A DNA stretch of 64,000 nucleotides from JAEUMG01 sp963805405 (GTDB taxonomy: Bacteria; Pseudomonadota; Alphaproteobacteria; Rhizobiales; Aestuariivirgaceae), in contig CAWDUC010000003.1 of NCBI GenBank assembly GCA_963805405.1, positions 1-64,000 of the forward strand, given 5' to 3'. Below the pieces are notes generated by a model that did no database searches, was not told the DNA's origin, and saw nothing but the letters and a program-made list of their open reading frames with translations. Within the stretch, counting starts at the first letter, position 1. Each line of letters starts with the position of its first letter. Shown here piece by piece: positions 31,756-39,578 of this stretch. A program made the position numbers and the translations under genes.

Positions 31756-32892
31756 ATGGCGCGTGATCGCCTAAAGCACTTAGAGCTTCACGGCAAGTCC
31801 TACCGGTATGTTCGTTTCGTCGGTTCGCGCAGCATTCGCATTCCACTAGGAACGACCGATTTGCAAGATGCCCTAGCTCGTCGTGACGCTCTCGATGCCA
31901 AATATGATGGGCACGCACCGAAGCATTACGAGTTAGAACTTCGAATATCCAAAAACCCTAACAGGGCTTCAATCTTCAGATTGCTCGGTGAAGAAGATGA
32001 AACGGCTCGCGCTGTCGCTGTCGACCAGCACTTCCCACTAATCAGCATTGATATCGCCAAATGGACGTGTGATGTCTCACCAGCATATGCTGTACGGTGC
32101 AAACGAGCCTTTACCCTTCTCGCTGAGTTTCTTCGCTCACGGAAACATCCCCAGACTTTAGAAGCGGTCAGCCGCCAAATAGCGTTAGATTTCATCGCTT
32201 GGCGAGAAGAAATGGGTGACGGACCTTCCTCACTTGCGGTGATCGTATCGGCCTTGCGTGGACTTTGGGCATACGCGGGCGATCGCCGCGCCGACCTCGA
32301 TAACCCTTGGCGGCTTGTAAAAGTGAAGGGTCGTAAAGGCCGTCTGTCCGAACGTCCCTTCACACCTGAAGAAGCGCTTACGATACTCACGGCGTTTCCC
32401 GAAGGTACTCCGATTGGTGACGCTTGCAGGATCGCCGCTCTGACTGGAATGCGTCTGTCAGAAATTCAGCGGCTCACCCCTGCAGACATTGTTGATCACG
32501 TCATTTCAATTGGAAAGTCAAAAACCGTTTCTGGCGTACGCCGTGTACCCGTATCCACGTCTCTTAAACCCCTAATCATGCGATTGTCGTCGGCTCGAAA
32601 AGCGGGTCAGACACTAATCCCGCCAGGGTGTAACATTTCGGATCGTTTTGGGCGCAAATTGCGCGTCCTCGACATAGCCGAGGTGCACAAGGGCAGCCAA
32701 CGGTCAAGAATAAATTTCCACTCGTGGCGTCGCTGTGCAGCAATGCAACTGGAACAGGCCGGCATTTCCGAATTAGTAAGTGCAAGGTTACTCGGTCACA
32801 AGATTAGAACATTGTCCTATGGCGTATACAATGCTGCCGGCGCCTCTCTTTCTCAATTGCGCGAGGCTGTCGAGACGCTGCGGCTTCCCTAA
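31756..32892 (+). CDS. tyrosine recombinase (site-specific integrase)
   Basis: A 378-residue phage-type integrase. The ATG at 31756 follows GGAGG by 6 bases. The N-terminal arm-type segment (RYVRFVGSRSIRIPLGT) resembles the DUF6538 N-domain; the SAM-like core-binding domain is at about residues 90-190. Catalytic residues are R233 (LTGMRLSEI), K256 (GKSKTV), H322 and R325 (FHSWRR), H348 (LLGHKIRT) and probably nucleophile Y358 (GVYNAAG). It is complete and therefore possibly active. It points towards a tRNA-Ala 3' fragment about 125 bp downstream, a likely attachment site. Base composition is less GC-rich than that of the preceding core genes. Confidence 0.93.
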   Translation: MARDRLKHLELHGKSYRYVRFVGSRSIRIPLGTTDLQDALARRDALDAKYDGHAPKHYELELRISKNPNRASIFRLLGEEDETARAVAVDQHFPLISIDIAKWTCDVSPAYAVRCKRAFTLLAEFLRSRKHPQTLEAVSRQIALDFIAWREEMGDGPSSLAVIVSALRGLWAYAGDRRADLDNPWRLVKVKGRKGRLSERPFTPEEALTILTAFPEGTPIGDACRIAALTGMRLSEIQRLTPADIVDHVISIGKSKTVSGVRRVPVSTSLKPLIMRLSSARKAGQTLIPPGCNISDRFGRKLRVLDIAEVHKGSQRSRINFHSWRRCAAMQLEQAGISELVSARLLGHKIRTLSYGVYNAAGASLSQLREAVETLRLP

Positions 32893-33016
32893 CTGTGCCT
32901 GCTATGGGACACTGCATCCGCTTGGAATTGGTAAAGTGCCTGCCCCAGCCTGGAGCGACAATCTGAAACGTCAACCGCGGTGGTTGGCGAAGGGTAGCAG
33001 GCCGAAAAAAATAAGA

Positions 33017-33066
33017 CTTGAATGGCATTCAAGAGGTCGGCGGTTCGATTCCGCCTGGCTCCACCA
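33017..33066 (+). repeat. tRNA-Ala(GGC) 3' fragment: integrase attachment-site scar
   Basis: These 50 bases are the 3' part of an alanine tRNA. They hold an anticodon stem CTTGA/TCAAG around loop ATGGCAT (anticodon GGC), variable loop AGGTC, a perfect T arm GGCGG-TTCGATT-CCGCC, and acceptor TGGCTCC plus ACCA. The 5' acceptor strand and D arm are absent; the bases before 33017 do not fit a tRNA. Such 3' duplications are made when elements integrate at tRNA genes. No second copy or intact gene was found in the window. Confidence 0.8.
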
Positions 33067-33610
33067 CTAACTCCTTGAGACATTTAGATTTTTTCTGACC
33101 GATTTGGACCTCGGGCGTCTTTCGATGCTGCTGGGAAGCACCGGGGCAGCACGGTCGTGCGTTGGGCGCGCTCAGTCTCGAATTCTGTAGTGTGAACTTG
33201 CTTCCAAGGATGACCCCCACCTGAAAACGTCGTAAGCAGCTCATCTTGAATGCTTATCTACTTTCCAGGCGGGGTCATGTTTCGCGCGAAACGTGACCCC
33301 TCTGGAATCGCCGTTTGCTCAATGAACGTGATAGGTCAGAAAACTTCTTGCTGGGGTCATTGTTCGGGGCGTTTTCACACCTCGGACGCTATTGCTCAAG
33401 AGCTTCTTGAGATTGCCGAACAGCTTGAGAAAGTCGTCGAAAAAGAATGACCCGGCAGGTCGGAGCCATGCCGGTGTTCAAGTTCAATAGAGAGTTTTGT
33501 TGAACGAACGCAACTCACCACTCTCCCAAGGCTGAGTATGCTTTTCCCCACTTAAGACATCGTGAAAGAATCCCCGCGCGGGGAGCACGAGGCGGTATCG
33601 TAGAAACCTA
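33067..33610. other. non-coding or decayed stretch after the att scar
   Basis: No convincing gene is seen. A short open frame at 33250-33450 has no recognisable motif. The notable element is a 30-base inverted repeat at 33271-33300. The stretch repeats the octamer GGGGTCAT (33271 and again near 33353), as found near transposon ends, so a decayed insertion element is possible. Confidence 0.4.
33271..33300. repeat. near-perfect 30-bp inverted repeat
   Basis: GGGGTCA-T-GTTTCGC meets GCGAAAC-G-TGACCCC with one T-G mismatch at position 8, giving a 15-bp arm with no loop. It could be a protein-binding palindrome or fused terminal repeats of a lost mobile element. Confidence 0.55.
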
Positions 33611-33850
33611 TTAGGATTTTTCGTGGATCGCGGCCTTGAGGTAGTGAACCGACAATAAGAGCGCCATTGTCGCAGCTCCTATGTCCAGAAGAAGAAGCGT
33701 GATGAGCAATAAGGACCAGCCCAGATCAAAAGGCACGTTATCGTCCCAAACAGATTCCCACCATTCCCAGCCAACAAAGGGCAAGACGACCGCCGCAATG
33801 ACAACGGAAGCAAAACCAATAGCCAATGCGAATTTAAGTATATTTTTCAC
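33611..33850 (-). CDS. small two-helix membrane protein, unknown
   Basis: A 79-residue protein with two hydrophobic helices: FALAIGFASVVIAAVVLPFV (residues 7-26) and SLLLITLLLLDIGAATMALLL (46-66). The loop between them is acidic and tryptophan-rich (WEWWESVWDDN). No family is recognised. It lies just downstream of another small membrane protein on the same strand, and the two may be co-transcribed. Base use is AT-richer than in the flanking core genes, as expected for island cargo. Confidence 0.55.
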   Translation of the reverse strand: MKNILKFALAIGFASVVIAAVVLPFVGWEWWESVWDDNVPFDLGWSLLLITLLLLDIGAATMALLLSVHYLKAAIHEKS

Positions 33851-33872
33851 ATCTAAGACATATCGAGCCGGC

Positions 33873-34145
33873 TTAGTTGTAGCAAGAGAGAGCCGGGCCT
33901 ACCGCCCTTGGGATCAATCCCACGAAAACTCGAAAAGCCAAAGCGGCGGGGATAGCTCCTAAAGAGCCGATGAATGCGAACATCCCAACAAGCGCGAGTT
34001 GCGGCGTCGTACGCCAGCCTGCGGCAATCATTGCCATAAGGCGCATCCATGCGAGCGCCAGCCACACGGTGAGCGGGTGGAATTTGGCAATCCTCTCGGG
34101 AATGATACCAGACGCAAGCTCCCTATAGAAATTGGGGTCTGCCAT
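33873..34145 (-). CDS. small membrane protein, unknown
   Basis: A 90-residue protein beginning MADPNFYRELASGIIPERIAK, then hydrophobic segments (TVWLALAWMRLMAMIAAGW; LALVGMFAFIGSLGAIPAALAF; FVGLIP). The start at 34145 is chosen because the preceding in-frame codons overlap the divergent gene and look non-coding. No family is recognised. It lies 22 bp from the next small membrane gene on the same strand and diverges from the 34196 gene. Confidence 0.5.
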   Translation of the reverse strand: MADPNFYRELASGIIPERIAKFHPLTVWLALAWMRLMAMIAAGWRTTPQLALVGMFAFIGSLGAIPAALAFRVFVGLIPRAVGPALSCYN

Positions 34146-34195
34146 AGCTCGCTCGGGTTCCGAGCGCGGTGCGGATGTCGGCACACCGGAGAAAG

Positions 34196-34636
34196 ATGAT
34201 GAAAGAGGCCAAGAAAAGCACTCCGACCGCGCAGGCAAACACAAGTGAGCTAAGCTTCCAAACCCGGCGCACGGAGTCGCAGTTGCTGAACGTCACATTC
34301 CCAGATATCGTCACCCAAATGCCGCTCTGGCTCTTTAGCATTTGCATACTAGCAACAATCGTTTCGGCCTATGCGCTGTTTGCCTCTATGGTTCGGCGGC
34401 GTTGGGAGCGAGACGCACACAATCGGCAATTGGCGCAACTTCTTATCGGCGCGGCTCGTGACCGTTCCCGGATCGGGTCGGTTTACAATTTCGTCGTCTC
34501 CCGGAACTGGGCGCGCGGAGAGCAAAAAGACCACCTCATTCACTCGGCATATTTAGCCGCTAAACTGGGGTCCCCAGCAGACGCGAATGCTGCGAAAGTT
34601 ATTGCTGTAGGAATGCTCAGCGAGCTTAAAGACTAG
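34196..34636 (+). CDS. membrane-anchored protein, first gene of a three-gene set
   Basis: A 146-residue protein (start MMKEAKKSTP, preceded by GGAGAA). One membrane helix at about residues 45-65 (PLWLFSICILATIVSAYALFASM) is followed by a cytoplasmic, basic, helical domain: RRRWERDAHNRQLAQLLIGAARDRSR. The N-terminal 40 residues are polar. No named family is recognised. The next gene starts 3 bp after its stop, so translation is probably coupled. Together with the following membrane protein and oxygenase it forms one transcription unit. Confidence 0.6.
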   Translation: MMKEAKKSTPTAQANTSELSFQTRRTESQLLNVTFPDIVTQMPLWLFSICILATIVSAYALFASMVRRRWERDAHNRQLAQLLIGAARDRSRIGSVYNFVVSRNWARGEQKDHLIHSAYLAAKLGSPADANAAKVIAVGMLSELKD

Positions 34637-34639
34637 GTC

Positions 34640-35428
34640 ATGCGACCATCCTGCAATGAACTTTTCACCCGGTATTGGTTGACCCGATCTGCACTTCGTC
34701 ATGTTCCGTTCATTTCCGGAGTTCTGCTTCTCCAAGCCCTGTACCCGATCGATCCAGAAGCCTCGACTTCGCCGGTTGCGATATATGTTCTCCTAAATCT
34801 CGTCGCCGTTACGGTGTTGAGCGTTCTGGCCATTTGGACATATCCGAACGAGTTGGATTCCCGACGCTGTCTATCAATCGCAGCTATTGGCTTCGCCTTG
34901 TTGCTATTGAACGAGGTCGTTACCTGGAACTCCGAAACCGTCGATGAGGATGTGAGAGTCCTAGCGGTCTGGGCAATTACATCGGTTCCAATAATCTACG
35001 GGATAAGGGGGCTCGCCCTACCGCGGGCCATCGTCAACACGCTCATTTTTGCTATTGTAATGCAGTTGTTGGCGTTCTCGGTCGATCTTCTGGACGACGG
35101 GGAGCTTGGGGCCAACTCCTCCCAGGCTTGGTTTTCATGGATTTATTTGATCGCAAGTGTGGCTTCGATCGCCGCTTATCAGCTTTCGTTTCTCTATCTT
35201 GCGACGCGGCCAGGTCGGGCCTCACACGGATGGACGATTACGGCGAGAGTGGGTCCTAACGCCATTAAGGAATATTTTGATGTCGGCCATCAAGACGCTG
35301 ACCGAGCAATTGAGGCGGTAGCCGGATTTGCCGGTCCAAATATCACTAAATTGAGGGCTATCGCTCCCATACCCGGAACGAATTTCGCGGCACTGGGTTT
35401 AGGGGCCGGCGAAGTGAGACCGCATTAA
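34640..35428 (+). CDS. polytopic membrane protein, unknown
   Basis: A 262-residue protein with five or six hydrophobic segments: FISGVLLLQALYPI, VAIYVLLNLVAVTVLSVLAIW, LSIAAIGFALLLLNEVV, VLAVWAITSVPIIYGIRG, VNTLIFAIVMQLLAFSVDLL and WIYLIASVASIAAYQLSFLYL. A soluble tail of about 65 residues follows (GPNAIKEYFDVGHQDADRAIE). No transport or enzyme motif is visible. It starts 3 bp after the preceding gene and ends 12 bp before the oxygenase gene. The tight spacing suggests a functional partnership that I cannot name. Confidence 0.6.
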   Translation: MRPSCNELFTRYWLTRSALRHVPFISGVLLLQALYPIDPEASTSPVAIYVLLNLVAVTVLSVLAIWTYPNELDSRRCLSIAAIGFALLLLNEVVTWNSETVDEDVRVLAVWAITSVPIIYGIRGLALPRAIVNTLIFAIVMQLLAFSVDLLDDGELGANSSQAWFSWIYLIASVASIAAYQLSFLYLATRPGRASHGWTITARVGPNAIKEYFDVGHQDADRAIEAVAGFAGPNITKLRAIAPIPGTNFAALGLGAGEVRPH

Positions 35429-35440
35429 AGGCAGGTTGGT

Positions 35441-36292
35441 ATGCTCCCCTCTATCCTCAAAAATCTCTCCTCGCATGATATCAGCCTCCAACCTTTCGCG
35501 CACGTGGCACAGGAAGGAGTGCTCGATCAGCCAATTTACGAGCTAATGGAGTCTTCCTTCCCGCCTGCGTCGAGATTCACAGCTGGACTTCCCAATGTTG
35601 CCAACAATCAGGCAGTGCGAATTCCTGCACGTGACATAGTCGATAACCCGGAGTTCACGCAGGAGTGGCAAGATTTCTTCGAATACCACACGTCGCCCGA
35701 CTTCTGGGACGACATAGTACGGGTATTCGGGGATGCTATTCTCGCTACTCACCCCACAATCGAAGCGACGGCAAAGAAGCCGTTACGGAACTGGACGGTT
35801 AAGCGCCGGGGAACCGACAAAAAGGCGGATATTGCTTTAGATGCATTGTTCGTCATCAACACACCCGTAACTCGACTCAGTTCGGTGCGACCGGCACATG
35901 TAGATAGCGAAAATGAGATCTGGGCAGGTCTATATTACATGAGAGCCAAGGGTGAGACGGGTGCCGGCGGTGATTTGGCGCTCTATCGGTTTAACGGCAA
36001 GACTGCATTCGGAGGCCACTATGCTCCTATATCAGCAGTGTCTGAGGAAAAGTTGATCCCGTATTCCGCGAATCGGTTTGTGTCCTTCGTCAATTCTGCC
36101 AACAGCATTCATGGCGTCACGGCGCGGGAGCCAACGCCGCATCATCGGCGCTACGTGAATTTCGTTGCGATAACTCCATTCAAGGCCTTTACGCTTCCGA
36201 TGATGTCGCCTTGGGCGCAGCTGCAGTTCTGGTTAGAGCGTCGTAAGACAAAGGCCAGCGGAGCGATGGCGAGGCCCAATCGAGCGAGATAA
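35441..36292 (+). CDS. 2-oxoglutarate/Fe(II)-dependent oxygenase, prolyl-4-hydroxylase-like
   Basis: A 283-residue protein with the non-haem iron triad of the 2OG oxygenase fold: H153-x-D155 (PAHVDSENE) and distal H224 (NSIHGVT). R236 in HHRRYVN is a likely 2OG-carboxylate ligand. Strands around WAGLYYMR and LALYRFNG fit the double-stranded helix. Members of this group hydroxylate proteins, glycans or small molecules; the target here is unknown. It is the last gene of a tight three-gene set with two membrane proteins, so a membrane-linked substrate is conceivable. The gene is intact. Confidence 0.75.
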   Translation: MLPSILKNLSSHDISLQPFAHVAQEGVLDQPIYELMESSFPPASRFTAGLPNVANNQAVRIPARDIVDNPEFTQEWQDFFEYHTSPDFWDDIVRVFGDAILATHPTIEATAKKPLRNWTVKRRGTDKKADIALDALFVINTPVTRLSSVRPAHVDSENEIWAGLYYMRAKGETGAGGDLALYRFNGKTAFGGHYAPISAVSEEKLIPYSANRFVSFVNSANSIHGVTAREPTPHHRRYVNFVAITPFKAFTLPMMSPWAQLQFWLERRKTKASGAMARPNRAR

Positions 36293-36555
36293 AAACCCCG
36301 GCGAAGGTTCGGAGCTAGTGGTTGTCACTGTCGGCGCGACAGTAAAATACTATCGAGCGGCCGGCGCAGCGTTAGCCAGAATTGCTTGAGCCGGAAGCCA
36401 TCGGAGGCAAATCGCTACCTGGCAACTTCTCTCGCTCTCCGGACGCAACAGGGTCAGCGGACAGCGCTGCGATATTAGCATCGCAATTTCGCCCCACTGC
36501 CTCTAGACTTTTGTTTCGCCGAGAAATGTCGGTCATTTTGGGACGGAGAAACATT

Positions 36556-36900
36556 ATGAATGTCCGGTCTATAACTGCGATTGCGGCGGGAATTCTCACG
36601 ACCACAGCGCTGCTCGCCAGCCCAGCAAGCAGCGATGACATGAAAGTGCAGCGGCTTCAGGCTAACCCCAAAGTCACATTGAAACAGAAGCTCGGCTATT
36701 GGGTCGAGTGTTCATACACAGCGGTCGGCCAGGACTGCCACTATGTCTATATGAAGCCGAAAGGCAGCAATAAGCTCGAGCGGATCAAGGTCAAAGACAG
36801 CAAGCTTCAAAACAAGAAGGGCTACTACGTCGAATGCCGTTACACCGGCCTTGGACAGGAGTGCTACTATGTCTATGCCAAGGTGAAGCCGAAGAGCTAA
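36556..36900 (+). CDS. secreted protein with an internal Cys-containing duplication
   Basis: A 114-residue protein. The start MNVRSITAIAAG begins a signal peptide ending ASPASSDD. The mature part contains two copies of a 22-residue unit: residues 47-68 (GYWVECSYTAVGQDCHYVY) and 89-110 (GYYVECRYTGLGQECYYVY). Each has two cysteines nine residues apart (C52/C61 and C94/C103) that could form a disulfide. The linker is Lys-rich. I do not recognise a family. It is followed by a good terminator, so it is probably a single-gene unit. Confidence 0.65.
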   Translation: MNVRSITAIAAGILTTTALLASPASSDDMKVQRLQANPKVTLKQKLGYWVECSYTAVGQDCHYVYMKPKGSNKLERIKVKDSKLQNKKGYYVECRYTGLGQECYYVYAKVKPKS

Positions 36901-36931
36901 CAGTTCCGATTCCAATCGCTTCTTAAAGCAG

Positions 36932-36956
36932 AACCCCGGCAGAAACGGTCGGGGTT
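36932..36956 (+). terminator. terminator of the duplicated secreted protein gene
   Basis: AACCCCG and CGGGGTT form a 7-bp stem around an 11-base loop, followed by CATTTG. It lies 31 bp after the stop codon at 36900. It is a moderate rho-independent terminator. Confidence 0.55.
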
Positions 36957-36981
36957 CATTTGCATGAGAATGGTGAACTTA

Positions 36982-37161
36982 TCAATTCGCTTGCCCGTAA
37001 AGGCGCTGCCGGATCTCCAGCCATTGCTGCATGAGGCTTTGCTCGCGTCGATGCCAGCGTAACATGTCCTCTACGGGCACATGGCCGGCAGGATCGTAGA
37101 TGCCTAGACAAGTTCTCTGGACTGGGGTTTGGCAGTCGGGAACCGACAAGGCCCCCGCCAC
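36982..37161 (-). CDS. possible small protein, unknown
   Basis: An open frame with a protein-like C-terminus (HVPVEDMLRWHRREQSLMQQWLEIRQRLYG), helical and basic, of about 59 residues from a GTG at 37161. No clear ribosome site is seen and the start is a guess. It follows the 37190 gene on the same strand by 28 bp. Low confidence. Confidence 0.3.
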   Translation of the reverse strand: MAGALSVPDCQTPVQRTCLGIYDPAGHVPVEDMLRWHRREQSLMQQWLEIRQRLYGQAN

Positions 37162-37189
37162 GATGATGGCGAAAAACTTCGGCGTCGGA

Positions 37190-37819
37190 TCAGCGAGGCC
37201 AGGACTTGCTGACCTCCGCCCAATGCTCGCCAAAGAACGTCTCCAGCGCCTCCGCCTGATCACGGATGAAGCCAAGGCCGATCAGCACGTCTTGCAGTAT
37301 CCGCTCCTCGCGTTCTCGCTGCTTGCCCTGATAGCGTGAAGGATCGAGGGTGCAGTTGGTTCCGTGCGCCGCGATTAACCGCGCAATCGTGGCGAGGTCG
37401 CCTATCTTGTCTTCGAACGGGCCAAGCACATCCCGATATGAGAGCTTCGGCGGCGGTTCCTCCGGCTGCTCGTCCGGTTCCGGCGCTTGCGCCTCTGCAT
37501 CGCGGAGCGCTCTCAGCGCTCGCTCTGCCTTGCGGAACAACGGGAGCGCGGTAAGCGGATCAACATCATCCAGCACAGACAGCGCCAAATTGAGGATGGC
37601 CCAGGTGTCGCGAATCGTAAGCGAAGCGGTTTCGACCGTAAGAATAGCGCCGAATATCGCTTGCGCCCGGTTGTCGTGGCGACTCTGGATGGCCTCGAAA
37701 CGAGCCATGCCTTCGGTCGGAGTCTCGCCGTCAACGTCTCGGTTCAAGTCGGCATCCTTGAGGGCCTTGCTCATGCGCCACTCCCGACGCAGAGCGGGAA
37801 TGTTGAGGGCGCGGGTCAT
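37190..37819 (-). CDS. hypothetical helical protein
   Basis: A 209-residue, charged, helical protein (ADLNRDVDGETPTEGMARFEAIQ; IRDTWAILNLALSVLDDVDPLTALPLFRKAERALRAL). A Pro/Glu-rich linker (PEPDEQPEEPPP) separates two domains; the second starts LSYRDVLGPFEDKIGDLATIARL. No family is recognised. Its start overlaps the stop of the upstream gene by 4 bp (ATGA), so the two are translationally coupled. It is accessory island content. Confidence 0.6.
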   Translation of the reverse strand: MTRALNIPALRREWRMSKALKDADLNRDVDGETPTEGMARFEAIQSRHDNRAQAIFGAILTVETASLTIRDTWAILNLALSVLDDVDPLTALPLFRKAERALRALRDAEAQAPEPDEQPEEPPPKLSYRDVLGPFEDKIGDLATIARLIAAHGTNCTLDPSRYQGKQREREERILQDVLIGLGFIRDQAEALETFFGEHWAEVSKSWPR

Positions 37820-38562
37820 GACACCAGCCCTCCGTTGAGCCGAATAATGCCGGCCAGGACGGTAGACGTGATTGCGTCCGTCTCATCCGAGTCCAGCCCA
37901 ATCTCATCGCATTCGAGCAAAAGGCTCGCCATTGCCGAGAGGCCCGCGAGGGACTGGGGCTCTTGCTCGGCAAGCTCCCCCATCACCTCATCCGCGAGGG
38001 CGTCTTGCTCATGTTGCGCCGCTTCGAGGGCGCGAACATTTTCCTTCCCCGCCTCAACCACGGCTTCCCAACGGTCGTAGACCGCAAGCAACTCACAGCA
38101 TTTGATGCGCGTTTCTTCCGGCACCGGAAGCTCCCGCATGATGATGTGGCGCTCGCCGTACTTGGTGAAGAATTGGTCGGCACCGCTAGTGCTTCCGGGC
38201 TTTGCATACGAAGCAAGCGTCTCCCGGCTCCAGTGCCTGAACGTGCGCCCCGAGTGTGTGCGCTCAGCAGATTTCTCGCCATCCGCGAAAATGAGGGGTT
38301 GGCAAAGCGCTTCGGGAGCTTGGGGCCGGTTATCTATCTCTGCGCTCTCGGCTTCTGAGGCGAGGTGACAAGCTTCATTGTTCTTTGCCCATTCATCGCG
38401 CCAGCGAGCGCAAAGGCCAGCGATATGAGCGTCGGTTGTGGATTGCACCGCGACGGCACCGACCGCGCTGGTTGCGAGTGCGAGCGTTCCGGCGATGCCG
38501 GCAAGAGCAGTGCGCCGGGTTGGCATTGCGCGCCCGGACGCCTTATTGTCGTTAATTGCCAT
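37816..38562 (-). CDS. Tat-signal hypothetical protein
   Basis: A 248-residue protein starting MAINDNKASGR. Residues 14-38 hold a twin-arginine-like motif, PTRRTALAGIAG, then an Ala-rich hydrophobic stretch (TLALATSAVGAVAV). The rest is helical, with coiled-coil character (YDRWEAVVEAGKENVRALEAAQHEQDALADEV). Such short Tat-like proteins of unknown role recur in accessory regions of Rhizobiales, sometimes next to phage-like genes. Its stop overlaps the start of the 37190-37819 gene. No enzyme motif is seen. Confidence 0.6.
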   Translation of the reverse strand: MAINDNKASGRAMPTRRTALAGIAGTLALATSAVGAVAVQSTTDAHIAGLCARWRDEWAKNNEACHLASEAESAEIDNRPQAPEALCQPLIFADGEKSAERTHSGRTFRHWSRETLASYAKPGSTSGADQFFTKYGERHIIMRELPVPEETRIKCCELLAVYDRWEAVVEAGKENVRALEAAQHEQDALADEVMGELAEQEPQSLAGLSAMASLLLECDEIGLDSDETDAITSTVLAGIIRLNGGLVS

Positions 38563-38692
38563 AGGTGACCTCTCCATGGGTTTCTGTGGTGAAAGGCCCG
38601 ACAGGAGTTAGTCCCTCTCTGTCGGGCCGCCGCATTTTGGGACTCAAGGCCCCTCAACCGGCCGAAGCCGGAAGCTGTGAAAGCTTCTGTCG

Positions 38693-39040
38693 TTAGATGC
38701 TGGCGCGCACCGCCTCGAATGCCGCCGCTTGCTGCATCCGAAGATCGGCCATGACTGAGTAATGGGCAGGCTGCCAGCGCGTGCGCCCGTCAAGCTGTGT
38801 GATCTGCGTCTCGATTTCGCGGAGGCGATCGACCGCCGGGCCGCTTCCCCGATCCATGGCGCGAAGTTCTGCCTTGCTGCGGGCGGCTGCCCAAGCCCGC
38901 TTCAGCGCCTCTGACATGCTCATGGGCTGCCAGGCATCAAGCTCGCGCTGGGCTTGTGGTCCGCGGCCTGCCTCTACCGCCCATTCAAGCTGCGCCCGTT
39001 CCCGGATCCGCTTGGCCCGGTAGGAGTGCGCCATCGTCAT
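38693..39040 (-). CDS. basic helical hypothetical protein
   Basis: A 115-residue basic, helix-rich protein (YRAKRIRERAQLEWAVEAG; SEALKRAWAAARSKAELRAMD; DRLREIETQITQLDG). It carries no membrane segment and no recognised domain. It could bind nucleic acid or form a coiled coil. It lies about 130 bp upstream of the Tat-signal gene on the same strand and diverges from the ribbon-helix-helix operon across about 140 bp, so it may share that operon's control region. Confidence 0.5.
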   Translation of the reverse strand: MTMAHSYRAKRIRERAQLEWAVEAGRGPQAQRELDAWQPMSMSEALKRAWAAARSKAELRAMDRGSGPAVDRLREIETQITQLDGRTRWQPAHYSVMADLRMQQAAAFEAVRASI

Positions 39041-39183
39041 GATTTCAGAGCGGGAGACGAATGAAAGGACGGGCAGAGACCGTGCGGCGGGATGAAATTC
39101 ATGCGCAGATGCGCTGGTTAGGGCTGGGCAGGTGTTACGAGCACTTGCCTAGCCTGCTATTTTATAATATCACTAATAGCGCC

Positions 39184-39375
39184 ATGCCAATAAGTAATAT
39201 CAAAAAATCACGCGGCCGCCCAACCGTTGACAGCGAAGCTGTCATGGTTCGATTGCCAGCCCCACTTCTCACCGGGCTGAAAGCATACATCAGCAAAGAA
39301 GATAGCGAGATCGGTCGCCCCGAGGCCATCCGCCGCATACTCACCGACTACCTGAAGCGCCGCGGGATGCTGTGA
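39184..39375 (+). CDS. ribbon-helix-helix DNA-binding protein
   Basis: A 63-residue protein from ATG 39184. The text VMVRLPAPLLTGLKAYISKE followed by GRPEAIRRILTDYLKRRG is the CopG/Arc ribbon-helix-helix pattern (beta strand with alternating residues, then two helices). Such proteins repress their own operons as dimers. TATAAT at 39163-39168 lies 15 bases before the start, and the octamer TAATATCA occurs on both sides of the start codon (39165 and 39195), a possible operator. It is the first of four overlapping genes. Confidence 0.6.
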   Translation: MPISNIKKSRGRPTVDSEAVMVRLPAPLLTGLKAYISKEDSEIGRPEAIRRILTDYLKRRGML

Positions 39376-39578
39376 TGGACGAAGAGAAGAAGTTGAGCCC
39401 CAAGGACAACCGCGCAAGACTCCACGACGAGCTGACCGCCACCGTCAAAGGCATCGTCAATAAGGAAAAAGCTGTCCAGGATGCGAAGACGGACAAACTG
39501 CGCAAGCTCCGAGCCGATCGAGACGCCGCAGCCGCTCCACCGGAAAAGAAGAAGCCTGCCAAGAAGGGGAAGCGGTGA
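39375..39578 (+). CDS. lysine-rich small coiled protein
   Basis: A 67-residue protein, MDEEKKLSPKDNRARLHDEL, ending in a Lys-rich tail (PEKKKPAKKGKR). Its ATG overlaps the previous stop by one base (TGATG). It is predicted helical and strongly charged, with no domain recognised. A nucleic-acid-associated accessory protein is possible. It is the second gene in the coupled operon. Confidence 0.5.
   Translation: MDEEKKLSPKDNRARLHDELTATVKGIVNKEKAVQDAKTDKLRKLRADRDAAAAPPEKKKPAKKGKR

Noticed and set aside
33017..33066. Reading this as a tmRNA acceptor piece
   Set aside because: The anticodon stem and 7-base loop with GGC, plus a standard variable loop, fit tRNA-Ala better; no tag-coding piece is nearby.
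33250..33450. 66-codon open frame
   Set aside because: No ribosome site or motif, and it overlaps the inverted repeat.
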